Positions 25,048 to 33,557 of a stretch of DNA of 64,000 nucleotides are shown one piece after another. Numbering within the stretch: the first letter of the stretch is position 1; each line of letters starts with the position of its first letter. A program made the translations under genes and the position numbers. Origin of the DNA: Clostridiales bacterium (lineage in GTDB: Bacteria > Bacillota > Clostridia > Christensenellales > Pumilibacteraceae); NCBI GenBank assembly GCA_022508505.1, contig JAFLVC010000003.1, forward strand, positions 1 to 64,000, in the 5' to 3' direction. The notes under the pieces were generated by a model that searched no databases, was not told the DNA's origin, and was given only the letters and a program-made list of their open reading frames with translations.

Positions 25048-25857
25048 ATGGCAGAGACGACGGCATACGAAAAGGTTAAGCTCGCGCGAAGCTCAATCCG
25101 CGCGACGACTTCCGACTATATAGACGGCATTACGGACATGTTTATCGAGCTTCACGGCGACAGGCGGTTCGGCGACGACAGCGCGGTTATCGGCGGCGTC
25201 GGCACGGTGTGCGGCATTCCCGTCACCGTAATCGGCACCGAAAAGGGACACGACATGAAAGACCGCATGGCGCGAAAGTTCGGCTGCGCCGGCCCCGAGG
25301 GGTACAGAAAGGCGCTTCGGCTCGTCAAACAAGCCGAAAAGTTTAACCGTCCGGTCCTGTTTTTCGTGGACATTCAGGGCGCAAACCCCGGCACAGGCGC
25401 GGAGGAGCGCGGGATAGCCGAGGCGATTGCCGAAAATCTGTACGAGTTCGGCGCGGTAAAAACGCCCATGCTGACGGTGGTTATCGGCGAGGGCGGAAGC
25501 GGCGGCGCGCTCGCGCTTTCGGTCGCCGACGAGATTTGGATGCTCGAGAACGCGTATTACTCGGTCATTGCGCCCGAGTCGTGCGCGAGCATACTGTTTA
25601 AGGATCCGTCGCACGCGGAAGAAGTTGCAGGGTACTTAAAACTGACGGCACCTGACCTAAAAAACTTCGGGGTTATCGAGCGCATTGTCGACGAGCCCAA
25701 GGACTTCGGCGATAAAACCGAGGTCGCGGAGTTTATGAAGACATTAAAGGCGCAGATAGCCCAAAAGCTTGAGGAGCTCAAAAAGGCGAGCGCCAAAAAG
25801 CTTTTAAAGCGCAGGTACGAAAAATATCGCAGTATCGGACGGTATACAGGGTTATGA
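25048..25857 (+). CDS. accA: acetyl-CoA carboxylase carboxyltransferase subunit alpha
   Basis: 269 residues, partner of AccD. Recognised by LHGDRRFGDDSAVIGGVG, IGTEKGHD, DIQGANPGTGAEERG, IGEGGSGGALA and the APESCASILFKD segment. Somewhat shorter than E. coli AccA (319), as in many Bacillota, lacking much of the N-terminal helix. The start is coupled to accD; the stop overlaps the next gene by 4 bases. Confidence 0.95.
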   Translation: MAETTAYEKVKLARSSIRATTSDYIDGITDMFIELHGDRRFGDDSAVIGGVGTVCGIPVTVIGTEKGHDMKDRMARKFGCAGPEGYRKALRLVKQAEKFNRPVLFFVDIQGANPGTGAEERGIAEAIAENLYEFGAVKTPMLTVVIGEGGSGGALALSVADEIWMLENAYYSVIAPESCASILFKDPSHAEEVAGYLKLTAPDLKNFGVIERIVDEPKDFGDKTEVAEFMKTLKAQIAQKLEELKKASAKKLLKRRYEKYRSIGRYTGL

Positions 25858-26609
25858 GCTTGACAAACGAACCTAAAAAGGCGATAATACTAAACGGTAG
25901 CCCTCGGCGCGGCAGAAGCGTAACGATGAACGTCACGCGCGCATTTGTCGACGGGATAGCGCAAAGTGTTCCGCTCGAGGCCGAATATATCGACGTCATA
26001 GATCTCAAAATCACGCCTTGCCGCGGCTGTCTTTCGTGCTGGTCGCGGACGGAAGGGCGTTGCGTGATTGACAACGACGACATGAAGGCGGTCAAGCAAA
26101 AGATCGAGGACGCCGACTACGTCATAGAGAGCTATCCGCTGTACTTTTTCGGCATGCCCGGCATCATGAAAGTTTTTACCGATAGGCTGCTTTCCATGAT
26201 GAGTACCTACGTAGGTCAGCGCCACGACATAGAGGATCGGAAATCGCTCCACGGCATACGCAACGAAAAGGCGGGGCAAAAGTTTGTCGTCATATCGAGC
26301 TGTGCTCAGACCATAACGGACGTCGTTTTCGATTCGCTTCTCATGCAGTACGACTGCATTTGCGGCAAGGGCAATTACACGGCAATACTTTGCCCGCAGC
26401 TCATGACCATGGTAAACAGCAGCGAAAAGCCTCGGCTCGACAGGTACTTGAAGAAGTTTGAAAAGGCGGGAAGCAAATTCGCCGCCGAGGGCGAGCTCGA
26501 TACCGACACGCTCAAAAACCTGTCGCTGCCGCCATTTTCGGACAGCACGTACAAAACGCTTCTCGACATTTTTTGGAACAAGATGAAAAAAGGAGATCTG
26601 TATGTATAG
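25854..26609 (+). CDS. flavodoxin-fold NAD(P)H-dependent FMN oxidoreductase
   Basis: 251 residues, FMN_red-like. The flavin phosphate-binding loop is LNGSPRRGRSVTMNV at residues 13-27; CRGCLSCWSRTEGRCVI contributes four conserved cysteines, and SYPLYFFGMPGIMKVFTDR is the typical second flavin loop. Embedded tightly between accA (ATGA overlap) and plsX (8-base overlap), so it belongs to the lipid operon; its role there is unknown. An auxiliary role in redox chemistry of fatty acid synthesis is possible, since no enoyl reductase is present here, but this family is not known as one. A divergent paralogue lies at 27653-28339. Confidence 0.85.
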   Translation: MSLTNEPKKAIILNGSPRRGRSVTMNVTRAFVDGIAQSVPLEAEYIDVIDLKITPCRGCLSCWSRTEGRCVIDNDDMKAVKQKIEDADYVIESYPLYFFGMPGIMKVFTDRLLSMMSTYVGQRHDIEDRKSLHGIRNEKAGQKFVVISSCAQTITDVVFDSLLMQYDCICGKGNYTAILCPQLMTMVNSSEKPRLDRYLKKFEKAGSKFAAEGELDTDTLKNLSLPPFSDSTYKTLLDIFWNKMKKGDLYV

Positions 26610-27591
26610 AATAGCAGTCGATTTGCAGGGCGCCGATAATCCGCCCGAAGTGCTTGCGGACGGCGTTATTCGTGCGCTTGCCGACAGCTCCGATCTTTGC
26701 GTATATCTTTGCGGCGACAAGGAAAATACCGAAAAGATGTTCGAGGGTAAGGGCGTCGACATGAAGCGGTTGATTATCGTCGACGCGCCCGAGACGATTT
26801 TGAACGACGAGGACCCCGTGGCGGCGGTCGGAATAAAGAAAAACTCGTCGCTCGCCGTCGGCATGGGACTGTGTAAGTCGGGGGACGTCGGCGCGTTTGT
26901 TACGTGCGGCGCGACGGGCGGTATTTTCGTAACGGCGATGAAGACGCTCGAAAGGATAGGAAGCCCCGTGCTCCTCGCAGAACTAAGAAAGGCAGACGGC
27001 ACGCCGTTCTGTATAGCCGACTGCGGCGCGAACGTAGATTGCCGTGCCGAAAAGCTTGTGCACTTTGCGAGAATGGGCAAGGCGTATATGAAAGCGCTCG
27101 GCGTCGAAAACCCGAGGATATCGTTGCTCTCCAACGGCGCGGAGGACGGCAAGGGCAACGCCGTCACCAAAAAGGCGAACGCGCTTTTGAGGGAAGCGGA
27201 AGGGCTTAATTTTACGGGAAATATAGAGGGTACCGATATCCTGATGGGAACTACCGACGTCGTAGTGTGCGAGGGCTTTTCGGGCAATATCCTTCTCAAA
27301 ACGATTGAGGGCAGCGTGAAGGCTGTGCTCGGCGAGGGCGTCGCCATGTTCGAAAAGGTGAGCTCTGCCGACGACGCGCGAAGGGACGACCTTTACAGGG
27401 TGTTCAAACGGCTGTACAACCAGTACGACTACACAGAGCTCGGCGGAGGAGTGCTCCTCGGTTTTAAGGCGCCAATAATAAAGGGGCATGGCGCGGCGAC
27501 CGCCGAAACGGTTTACCACATAATCAAAAACGCGTACGCGCTCGTGCGGAACGACCTCATAAGAAAAATCGAAGCCGAGTTTTCCGAATAA
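26602..27591 (+). CDS. plsX: phosphate acyltransferase
   Basis: Makes acyl-phosphate from acyl-ACP for phospholipid synthesis (substrate of PlsY). 329 residues, standard length. Motifs: VDLQGADNPPEV (usually ALDAMGGDxxP), GATGGIFVTAM, LADCGAN-like IADCGANVDC, LLSNGAEDGKGN, VCEGFSGNILLKTIEG. GGAG ribosome site inside the preceding gene. Last gene of the operon; a perfect terminator follows. Confidence 0.95.
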   Translation: MYRIAVDLQGADNPPEVLADGVIRALADSSDLCVYLCGDKENTEKMFEGKGVDMKRLIIVDAPETILNDEDPVAAVGIKKNSSLAVGMGLCKSGDVGAFVTCGATGGIFVTAMKTLERIGSPVLLAELRKADGTPFCIADCGANVDCRAEKLVHFARMGKAYMKALGVENPRISLLSNGAEDGKGNAVTKKANALLREAEGLNFTGNIEGTDILMGTTDVVVCEGFSGNILLKTIEGSVKAVLGEGVAMFEKVSSADDARRDDLYRVFKRLYNQYDYTELGGGVLLGFKAPIIKGHGAATAETVYHIIKNAYALVRNDLIRKIEAEFSE

Positions 27592-27610
27592 AATCTTTTA
27601 CCTTCAAATA

Positions 27611-27640
27611 AAAATCCCACCGTTGCGGTGGGATTTTTTT
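27611..27640. terminator. terminator at the end of the fatty acid operon
   Basis: AAAATCCCACCG and CGGTGGGATTTTTTT around a 3-base loop; usable for the convergent minus-strand gene as well. Confidence 0.9.
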
Positions 27641-27652
27641 GAGTGAGCTTAA

Positions 27653-28339
27653 TTAGTTGCCGCCGACTTCCGCGGCGACTTTGAGGTAGTCCTCATTGGA
27701 CAGCATGGGCGTTTGGAGCGAGTCGAGCGTCTCTTTGTAAAGATACGTTCTTGTCGCGAACTCCTCGCCGGCGGCCTCAAACTTTTTGAGAAGCTTGTCG
27801 GCATGCTCTTTTGCGGACGGGACGTTTAGCAGCGGCGTTTGGTTGACGCATATCATGCGTACGCGCCCGAACATGTGAATGCACTGGATTTTGAGCGCCT
27901 CGAAGTTAACTACGTTTACGGGGAAGCCCGAGCCGCATATCACGATGCAGCGCTTTTTGGACGAGAAGATGTTTTCGCCGTACTTGGGCTCTTCGTTGCT
28001 TCCGCCGAAGCGAATTTTGGAGAAGGGGAGCGTTCTGTCGAGAACGGCCTTGACGTGCGACGGCATTCCGCAGCAGTACAGCGGGAAGCTCCATATAATG
28101 CAGTCGGCGGCTTGCATTTTAGCGAGTATTTCGTTTTGGAAATCTTTAATAACGCATCTGCCGTCAAGCGTTCGCCAGCATTCGAAGCAGCCGATGCACG
28201 GCTTGATGTTGTGCTTAATGATGTCGATAATCTCGATGTCGTGCTCGGAGACGTTTTTCATTCCTTTCAAAAACGCCTGCGTGAGCTGCATTGTATCGCT
28301 TTTGGCCTTGGGGCTTCCGTTTAAAACCAATACTTTCAT
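27653..28339 (-). CDS. flavodoxin-fold NAD(P)H-dependent FMN oxidoreductase, paralogue
   Basis: 228 residues. LNGSPKAKSDTMQLT flavin loop, CIGCFECWRTLDGRCVI cysteine cluster and SFPLYCCGMPSHVKAVLDR match the gene at 25854-26609 motif by motif, so the two are paralogues flanking plsX in opposite orientation. Electron acceptor unknown. AGGAAAAC ribosome site; own sigma-A promoter upstream. Confidence 0.87.
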   Translation of the reverse strand: MKVLVLNGSPKAKSDTMQLTQAFLKGMKNVSEHDIEIIDIIKHNIKPCIGCFECWRTLDGRCVIKDFQNEILAKMQAADCIIWSFPLYCCGMPSHVKAVLDRTLPFSKIRFGGSNEEPKYGENIFSSKKRCIVICGSGFPVNVVNFEALKIQCIHMFGRVRMICVNQTPLLNVPSAKEHADKLLKKFEAAGEEFATRTYLYKETLDSLQTPMLSNEDYLKVAAEVGGN

Positions 28340-28377
28340 CTTGTTTTCCTTGTTTAGTGTTTAGTTTCAGTTTATTT

Positions 28378-28406
28378 ATGATAGCACATATAATCTTAAA
28401 AAACAA
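28378..28406 (-). promoter_or_regulatory. promoter of the minus-strand FMN oxidoreductase
   Basis: Minus strand: -35 TTGTTT (28401-28406), 17-base spacer, -10 TATCAT (28378-28383). Confidence 0.55.
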
Positions 28407-28462
28407 TAGATTATGGATAAATTGTGAAAAAATTATGATAAAAAATCTGCACTGCCGAAAAG

Positions 28463-28491
28463 TTGACATTTTCCGCACAGTATTATATAAT
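28463..28491 (+). promoter_or_regulatory. promoter of the metallophosphoesterase gene
   Basis: -35 TTGACA (28463-28468), 17-base spacer, -10 TATAAT (28486-28491); AGGTGG ribosome site at 28500-28505. Confidence 0.8.
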
Positions 28492-28517
28492 CATTATATA
28501 GGTGGATTTACACGCGA

Positions 28518-29669
28518 ATGGGTGGACTTGTAGGCACAGTAGCGCCGATACTTGCTTTTTTGTTTTGGGCGTTCTATTATTTCTTTATCAAGCGGGCGGT
28601 CGCGGCGTCCGGACTTTTTGACGTTTCCGATATCAAGACAAAGACGGTTATGCTGGTGTTTTCTGCGTGCTTGGGGTATCTGTCGTGCTCCTTCTTCAGC
28701 GTCGGCGCCGTTTTTGCGCTCCATATCATCGTCTTTGCAGGCGTGGTTGCGCTCGTCGACCTTATAGTTAAGGCGATTGGGCGCTCTGACTACAAACATG
28801 GTAAGGCGGGCTACGGCGTTTGGAAACGGATAGTGTGCAGCGGAATCGTGCCGATTTTGGTGTCGGCTGTGCTTGTGTTTTACGGCGTTTTCAATATGCA
28901 CAACGTCGTTCGCACCGACTACACTGTTTACACGCAAAAGAGTATACGGCAGGACGGCTATACCGTCGCGCTGATTGCAGACGTCCATTACGGCGTGTCG
29001 GTGGATAAAGACGAACTCATCAGTATTTGTACTGAGATAAGCAAGGCTAAGCCCGATATCGTCGCGCTTTGCGGAGACATAGTCGACGAGTACACCACGC
29101 TCGCCGGCATGAAAGAGGTTTTCGCGGCGCTCGGCGGCATAGAGAGCGAGTTCGGAACGTATTACGTCTACGGCAATCATGACAGACAGGAATACACGGA
29201 TGAGCGGACGTTTAGCGAGGAGCAGCTCAAAGCGACGATAGAGCAAAACGGCATAACGATTTTGAGCGACGAAGCGTGCGAGATAAACGACGAGCTCGTC
29301 ATCGTCGGGCGCGAAGACAAGTCGTACAAGGAAAACGGCGGAAGAAAATCCATAGCGAAGCTTCTCGACGGAGTCGACAAAAGCAAGTTCGTGCTCACGC
29401 TCGACCATCAGCCCAAGCAGTATGCGGAAAACGGCAAGGCGGGCACCGACCTTTTGCTTTCGGGGCACACTCACGGCGGTCAGATTTGGCCGATGAACTA
29501 CATATTCGAGATGTTCGGATTAAACGACTCTTTGTACGGCTACACGAGAATAAATAAGCGCGCGCAGGCGGTCGTCACTTCGGGTCTTGCGGGGTGGGGC
29601 TTCCCCATAAAAACCGCAGGCGCCGCCGAGTACGCAATCGTCAAAATATTGCCCGATTCGGCAAAGTAA
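28518..29669 (+). CDS. membrane-anchored metallophosphoesterase
   Basis: 383 residues. Three to four N-terminal membrane helices (within about 1-135) carry a calcineurin-like phosphoesterase domain: DVH (IADVHYG), GDIVDE, GNHD, LTLDHQP and SGHTHGGQIW give all metal-binding motifs. It resembles the YaeI/YkuE group that acts on lipid substrates at the membrane; the substrate is not known. nadE follows after 28 bases without a terminator. Confidence 0.92.
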   Translation: MGGLVGTVAPILAFLFWAFYYFFIKRAVAASGLFDVSDIKTKTVMLVFSACLGYLSCSFFSVGAVFALHIIVFAGVVALVDLIVKAIGRSDYKHGKAGYGVWKRIVCSGIVPILVSAVLVFYGVFNMHNVVRTDYTVYTQKSIRQDGYTVALIADVHYGVSVDKDELISICTEISKAKPDIVALCGDIVDEYTTLAGMKEVFAALGGIESEFGTYYVYGNHDRQEYTDERTFSEEQLKATIEQNGITILSDEACEINDELVIVGREDKSYKENGGRKSIAKLLDGVDKSKFVLTLDHQPKQYAENGKAGTDLLLSGHTHGGQIWPMNYIFEMFGLNDSLYGYTRINKRAQAVVTSGLAGWGFPIKTAGAAEYAIVKILPDSAK

Positions 29670-29697
29670 GAATCAGGAAATATAGGAGAACAATATC

Positions 29698-30423
29698 ATG
29701 AAAGAAAGAATCGTCAAGTGGATACGCGACTACTTCGAGGAGAACGGAAAGGGTTGTAACGCCGTCATAGGTATTTCCGGCGGCAAGGACAGCTCGGTGT
29801 GCGCGGCGCTTCTTGTGGAAGCACTCGGAAAAGACAGGGTAATAGGTGTGCTCATGCCGCAGGGCGAGCAGCACGACATAGACGTTTCGCACGAGCTTGT
29901 CGAACTTCTCGGCATAAGGCACTTGGTCGTCAATATCGGCGAGACGTGCGACAGCCTCGTGGACGCGATAGCGGGCGGCGGAATACCCAAAGCGGACTTG
30001 CTCGCAAACAAGGTCTATTATTCCAACACTCCGGCGCGCGTGAGAATGACCGTGCTGTACGGCATATCCGCTATGTTTAACGGCAGGGTGGCAAACACCT
30101 GCAACAAGTCGGAGGATTACGTCGGATACTCGACCAAGTTCGGCGACAGCGCGGGCGACTTCAGCCCGCTTTCCGACCTTCTCGTACACGAAGTCAAGGC
30201 GCTCGGCTACGAGCTGGGACTGCCGAAGAAGTTTATCGAAAAGGTCCCCGAGGACGGGCTCTCGGGCAAGACCGACGAGGATAATTTGGGCTTTACATAC
30301 GCCACGCTCGACCGTTATATCGAAACGGGCGAAATAGACAGTCAAGAGACAAAGCAAAAAATCGACCGCTTGCACAAAGCCAATCTCCACAAAATAACGC
30401 CTATGCCTATGTTCAAAAAATAA
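29698..30423 (+). CDS. nadE: NAD+ synthase, ammonia-dependent
   Basis: Amidates deamido-NAD with ammonia and ATP. 241 residues, without the glutaminase domain of longer NadE. PP-loop GISGGKDSSVCAALL, NTCNKSEDYVGYSTKFGDSAGDFSPLSDL contains the NAD-binding region, and LGLPKKFIEKVPEDGL is the family C-terminal block. AGGAG ribosome site. Terminator follows. Confidence 0.95.
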   Translation: MKERIVKWIRDYFEENGKGCNAVIGISGGKDSSVCAALLVEALGKDRVIGVLMPQGEQHDIDVSHELVELLGIRHLVVNIGETCDSLVDAIAGGGIPKADLLANKVYYSNTPARVRMTVLYGISAMFNGRVANTCNKSEDYVGYSTKFGDSAGDFSPLSDLLVHEVKALGYELGLPKKFIEKVPEDGLSGKTDEDNLGFTYATLDRYIETGEIDSQETKQKIDRLHKANLHKITPMPMFKK

Positions 30424-30457
30424 ATCTGTGCGCGGGATATAACAAATCACGAAAAGT

Positions 30458-30494
30458 AAAAATCGGCAAAGTCTTGCGACATTGCCGATTTTTT
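30458..30494. terminator. terminator after nadE
   Basis: AAAAATCGGCAA / TTGCCGATTTTTT with a 12-base loop. The outer stem and flanks closely match the hairpin at 31899-31936. Confidence 0.8.
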
Positions 30495-30527
30495 GTAATA
30501 GGGAAGAGTAAAGATGAATAACTTTTT

Positions 30528-31499
30528 TCATCGATTATTCAATTCGGTTCTAGTCCCTTCCTCTTTCATTTTTAGGGCTGTATAGGTTGCAACATTGCCG
30601 CATTTTGAACAGCGATATTCGTGATGTATATCGGTAGCAGTGCCATATGAATAGGTGTCATATCCGGAATATCGTTCATAAATGCCGCCCACCTCTTTTC
30701 CATTTACATACACAGAATGTGTTTTTTGTTCTCCGCTTTTAGTAGAACTTTTTTTAATATCATAGTGGCTCGACTCTCCTACGGAGGTGTTTAGATGAAG
30801 ATATGTGTTGACATAATTGCATTTCGGACAAGCGACTTTAGCTACAGGATTGCGAGAATAAAAGAAAAATGACCACAATATGCTGTGAAGCATTCCTACA
30901 AAAACGCATTTTAAAATAATATGAGATATCGCTATTATTTCGCCATTTAGTAAGTTGCCGTTTTTCGGGTCATACTCGGGCGTAACAGGGATTACGGTCA
31001 GCAAAGCAAATATTCCGATTGCAAGTGCAATAGCTGCGCCTATGAAAATGAACATACGCGCTTTTTTTGCGTACTTTTCATTATATTCCGATTGTCCGAA
31101 AGTTACAAATTTCGGATTTCTGATATCATCATAAATCGCGTATGGAAGGTGCTTTTCGCTTCTTATTGTGTGTTTGGTTTTACTGTCGCGACAAATAATA
31201 ATGAAAACAATAATGTCAATAATCGAAACTATAATGGCGGCAACGATAAAACAAACTAGTATTGTATGTTGTGTTTCCCAGGGGTTTTTATCGTGTGGGC
31301 CTCCAAACATACAGTCAAAGAGTGTAGTTAAAATCAAAATAACAACACTGATTCCTACTCCAACCAGTAAGTTCAACAGAATGGAACTAATTATAAACAG
31401 CACCCAATATTTTTTGGGCGTCCCGTAGAGTAAGTGCTTGTATTTAGATTTGTCGTTTTTTAATATTTCGCACTCATAGACTTCATCGTTATTTTCCAT
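30528..31499 (-). CDS. membrane protein with C-terminal zinc ribbon, unknown function
   Basis: 323 residues, no family recognised. Four predicted membrane helices: two in about 30-100 and two in about 150-215, with a short cytosolic stretch between them. The C-terminal third carries CPKCNY and CSKCGN, likely two halves of one zinc ribbon separated by a 55-residue insert rich in Ser, Tyr and Gly. AT-rich codon use unlike nadE. AAGGAGG ribosome site and a consensus promoter, so it is expected to be expressed. Divergent from a ribbon-helix-helix gene. Confidence 0.75.
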   Translation of the reverse strand: MENNDEVYECEILKNDKSKYKHLLYGTPKKYWVLFIISSILLNLLVGVGISVVILILTTLFDCMFGGPHDKNPWETQHTILVCFIVAAIIVSIIDIIVFIIICRDSKTKHTIRSEKHLPYAIYDDIRNPKFVTFGQSEYNEKYAKKARMFIFIGAAIALAIGIFALLTVIPVTPEYDPKNGNLLNGEIIAISHIILKCVFVGMLHSILWSFFFYSRNPVAKVACPKCNYVNTYLHLNTSVGESSHYDIKKSSTKSGEQKTHSVYVNGKEVGGIYERYSGYDTYSYGTATDIHHEYRCSKCGNVATYTALKMKEEGTRTELNNR

Positions 31500-31532
31500 A
31501 ATTTAAAACCTCCTTGCAAAATGTTTAGTAGT

Positions 31533-31561
31533 ATTATATCCTACTTTATCGTATTTGTCAA
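31533..31561 (-). promoter_or_regulatory. promoter of the zinc-ribbon membrane protein
   Basis: Minus strand: -35 TTGACA (31556-31561), 17-base spacer, -10 TATAAT (31533-31538). Confidence 0.75.
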
Positions 31562-31604
31562 GAAATAATATGATTTATATTATAATTAGATTAAGGAGTA
31601 AATT

Positions 31605-31754
31605 ATGAAACCATTAAAGGAAAAAATCAGTATAACGATAGATTCAGACTTACTAAAGCGCTTAAAGGAAGAAGCGGACAAAGATGACCGTTCGCTTTCG
31701 CAATATATAAATTTGGTATTGAGAAAATATATAAAATTAAAAAACGAAGTATAG
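31605..31754 (+). CDS. ribbon-helix-helix (CopG/Arc-like) protein
   Basis: 49 residues. Pattern is a beta strand KISITIDSDLLKRLKEEA, then SLSQYINLVLRKYI, the usual RHH layout of strand, helix, helix; such proteins bind DNA as dimers and are often antitoxins. AAGGAG ribosome site 8 bases before the ATG. No toxin gene is recognisable beside it. It may regulate itself or the divergent zinc-ribbon membrane protein, whose promoter lies within 70 bases. Confidence 0.75.
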   Translation: MKPLKEKISITIDSDLLKRLKEEADKDDRSLSQYINLVLRKYIKLKNEV

Positions 31755-31898
31755 TATTATTTTTTTGAATTAGTAAATAGGTGAGAGTATTTAAACGCAG
31801 ACGCGAACATGGTTCGTTAATAAAGACAGTGCTTTATGTGCTTAATGTACAATGAAACGATGAGCCGAAGATAATTAACAAGCTTGTGAATCGGAAGT

Positions 31899-31936
31899 AA
31901 AAATCGGCGACAGCGAAAGCTGTTGCCGATTTTTTG
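31899..31936. terminator. terminator between the RHH gene and the minus-strand unknown
   Basis: AATCGGC-ACAGC / GCTGT-GCCGATT, GAAA loop, T-run on + and A-run on the other side. 31755-31898 holds no gene I can support. Confidence 0.75.
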
Positions 31937-31962
31937 TAGAGAGGGAAAAGTCGAAAAGAGGT

Positions 31963-32667
31963 TTACAATTCCTCTGAATCTAAATCGAAATCCGATATAT
32001 TTGATTCATTCGATTCGGAATTTTCGGTTGATTGATAATGCTCATCTGTCGCTGTATCCTGCGGCGGGCGGGAGGCTTTTAACTGTTCCGCTTCTTTCTC
32101 TGCCAAACGCTTTTTCCGTTCCTTTCTTTTTTCTTCGCTTTCATGATAAATACAATTGTAATAGGAGAGTATGTCGCGCAGCTCATTGAAAAAAGCGTTC
32201 GAACCTGTTCGTTCTTTTAATTCCAAGCGTTTTTCGTAAATCAAAATCAACCATTGTATGGATAGTTCCATATTGCGCGGATAGCTTTGCACGTCGCAAA
32301 AAGGTCTTGACAATCTATCGAATTCATACAATAAAAGTCTTGCGCCTTCAAAGTTGACTTTTCTCTTTTTGGTGCTGTTTTTCAAGTCCGCAACTTCATC
32401 ATCGACCATATCTGTATACAGTTTGACTAACTTGCGTTTAATATCGACAGCCTTTTTAAAGTCATATCCGAGTTCCTTTAAGCTTTTGTCAATGGTATTT
32501 GAGTACCACTCCATAACATAGCTCATTTCGTCATAGCAATAAGCTTTTATGAGGGCGGTAATTCCTTTATCTATATTTCCTGTCGGGGTATTGCATTCCC
32601 GTATAAGCCTATTAAGTCCGACAATAAGCTCTTTGCTGCTCGTATTTATTTCAAATGTTTTTTTCAT
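31963..32667 (-). CDS. helical charged protein, unknown function
   Basis: 234 residues, no signal peptide or membrane segment, mostly helical. The C-terminal 60 residues are a Lys/Arg/Glu-rich helix (KRKERKKRLAEKEAEQLK) followed by an acidic Ser/Glu/Asp tail. AT-rich and unlike the core genes around the patch. CGAGG is a weak ribosome site; the promoter lies about 110 bases upstream, giving a long leader. No family recognised. Confidence 0.65.
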   Translation of the reverse strand: MKKTFEINTSSKELIVGLNRLIRECNTPTGNIDKGITALIKAYCYDEMSYVMEWYSNTIDKSLKELGYDFKKAVDIKRKLVKLYTDMVDDEVADLKNSTKKRKVNFEGARLLLYEFDRLSRPFCDVQSYPRNMELSIQWLILIYEKRLELKERTGSNAFFNELRDILSYYNCIYHESEEKRKERKKRLAEKEAEQLKASRPPQDTATDEHYQSTENSESNESNISDFDLDSEEL

Positions 32668-32758
32668 GGTGTGCCTCGGTGTGTTTAATATGTGACAAAC
32701 TAATTGCTAATTTCGAAAATATAATTTTGTCGGATATTACGGCAAATTCAAGACCTAT

Positions 32759-32787
32759 ATTATATCACAAGCCGAATTATTTTTCAA
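32759..32787 (-). promoter_or_regulatory. promoter of the helical unknown
   Basis: Minus strand: -35 TTGAAA (32782-32787), 17-base spacer, -10 TATAAT (32759-32764). Confidence 0.6.
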
Positions 32788-32851
32788 CTACTTAACGGCG
32801 TTTGTGCAGGCATGACAAGTACGACGCCAAGCGAGCGGCTTCATTTGCCCA

Positions 32852-32890
32852 CCAACACAAAAACCGCCGTAAAGGCGGTCTTTGTGTTGG
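32852..32890. terminator. long bidirectional hairpin
   Basis: CCAACACAAA...ACCGCC / GGCGGT...TTTGTGTTGG, about 17 bp around GTAAA, following the end of the membrane-protein gene on the minus strand. Confidence 0.65.
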
Positions 32891-32911
32891 AGTTAACGTA
32901 AACAAAACGAA

Positions 32912-33388
32912 TTAAGTAAGCATAGACTTCTTGTTTTTTTGCTCTGTTAATGTGCTACTTTGCTTCCCCTTATTGTGAAGATTCAGGTTTAAACATTTAT
33001 GTAATAATGTTGCTACGCCAAATGATAAAATTCCCAAAATCCAGCTAAAAATATAAAGTGGCATCGATACTATCAATGATATAACATAAAAGACAAAATA
33101 AATCGGAAATAAGAAAATTCCAGCAAACACTTTTAATACCTTGTTCTTAATATCCAATACAATTTCGAAAAGGCTTGTAGCCTCATCGTCTTGAAAATAG
33201 AATGAACCCCTAAATATTCCATATACAGCAACGAAAGGAACAGCGAAACTGAAACTAATCAAAAATAATATTAAATATAAGAAATATTTTAAAATTGATT
33301 TACAAGAGAAATATTCTCCGAAAACATATATATTTTCTTCTACAATACCGTCTAACGGTTCAGTATCGATCGGAAATTCAAAAATCAT
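32912..33388 (-). CDS. small membrane protein, unknown function
   Basis: 158 residues. Two hydrophobic hairpins (about 30-60 and 85-130), so probably four short membrane segments, then a basic/polar tail. No family recognised. AT-rich. GAGAG weak ribosome site with a consensus promoter upstream. Confidence 0.65.
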   Translation of the reverse strand: MIFEFPIDTEPLDGIVEENIYVFGEYFSCKSILKYFLYLILFLISFSFAVPFVAVYGIFRGSFYFQDDEATSLFEIVLDIKNKVLKVFAGIFLFPIYFVFYVISLIVSMPLYIFSWILGILSFGVATLLHKCLNLNLHNKGKQSSTLTEQKNKKSMLT

Positions 33389-33427
33389 AACAATATTTCT
33401 CTCAATTTAGATATTATTGTAATAAAC

Positions 33428-33456
33428 ATTATACTTAAAAGCAAGGATAAAGTCAA
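33428..33456 (-). promoter_or_regulatory. promoter of the small membrane protein
   Basis: Minus strand: -35 TTGACT (33451-33456), 17-base spacer, -10 TATAAT (33428-33433). Confidence 0.65.
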
Positions 33457-33522
33457 TGATAATGCAAAATCTCAATAACTGCTTGGTGCGATAGTATAAC
33501 AAGTGCGACGCCCCGTAGGGGA

Positions 33523-33550
33523 GGAATAAAAATACCCCGACGATGGGGTA
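33523..33550 (-). terminator. terminator of the four-helix-bundle gene
   Basis: Minus strand TACCCC / GGGGTA with 6-base loop then TTTTTATT. Confidence 0.6.
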
Positions 33551-33557
33551 AATTAAA

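Noticed and set aside
25890..27347. Minus-strand open frame of 485 residues opposite the FMN reductase and plsX
   Set aside because: Spans two real coupled genes and has no recognisable protein features.
31605..31754. Toxin-antitoxin pair for the RHH protein
   Set aside because: No toxin-like open frame overlaps or adjoins it on the same strand.
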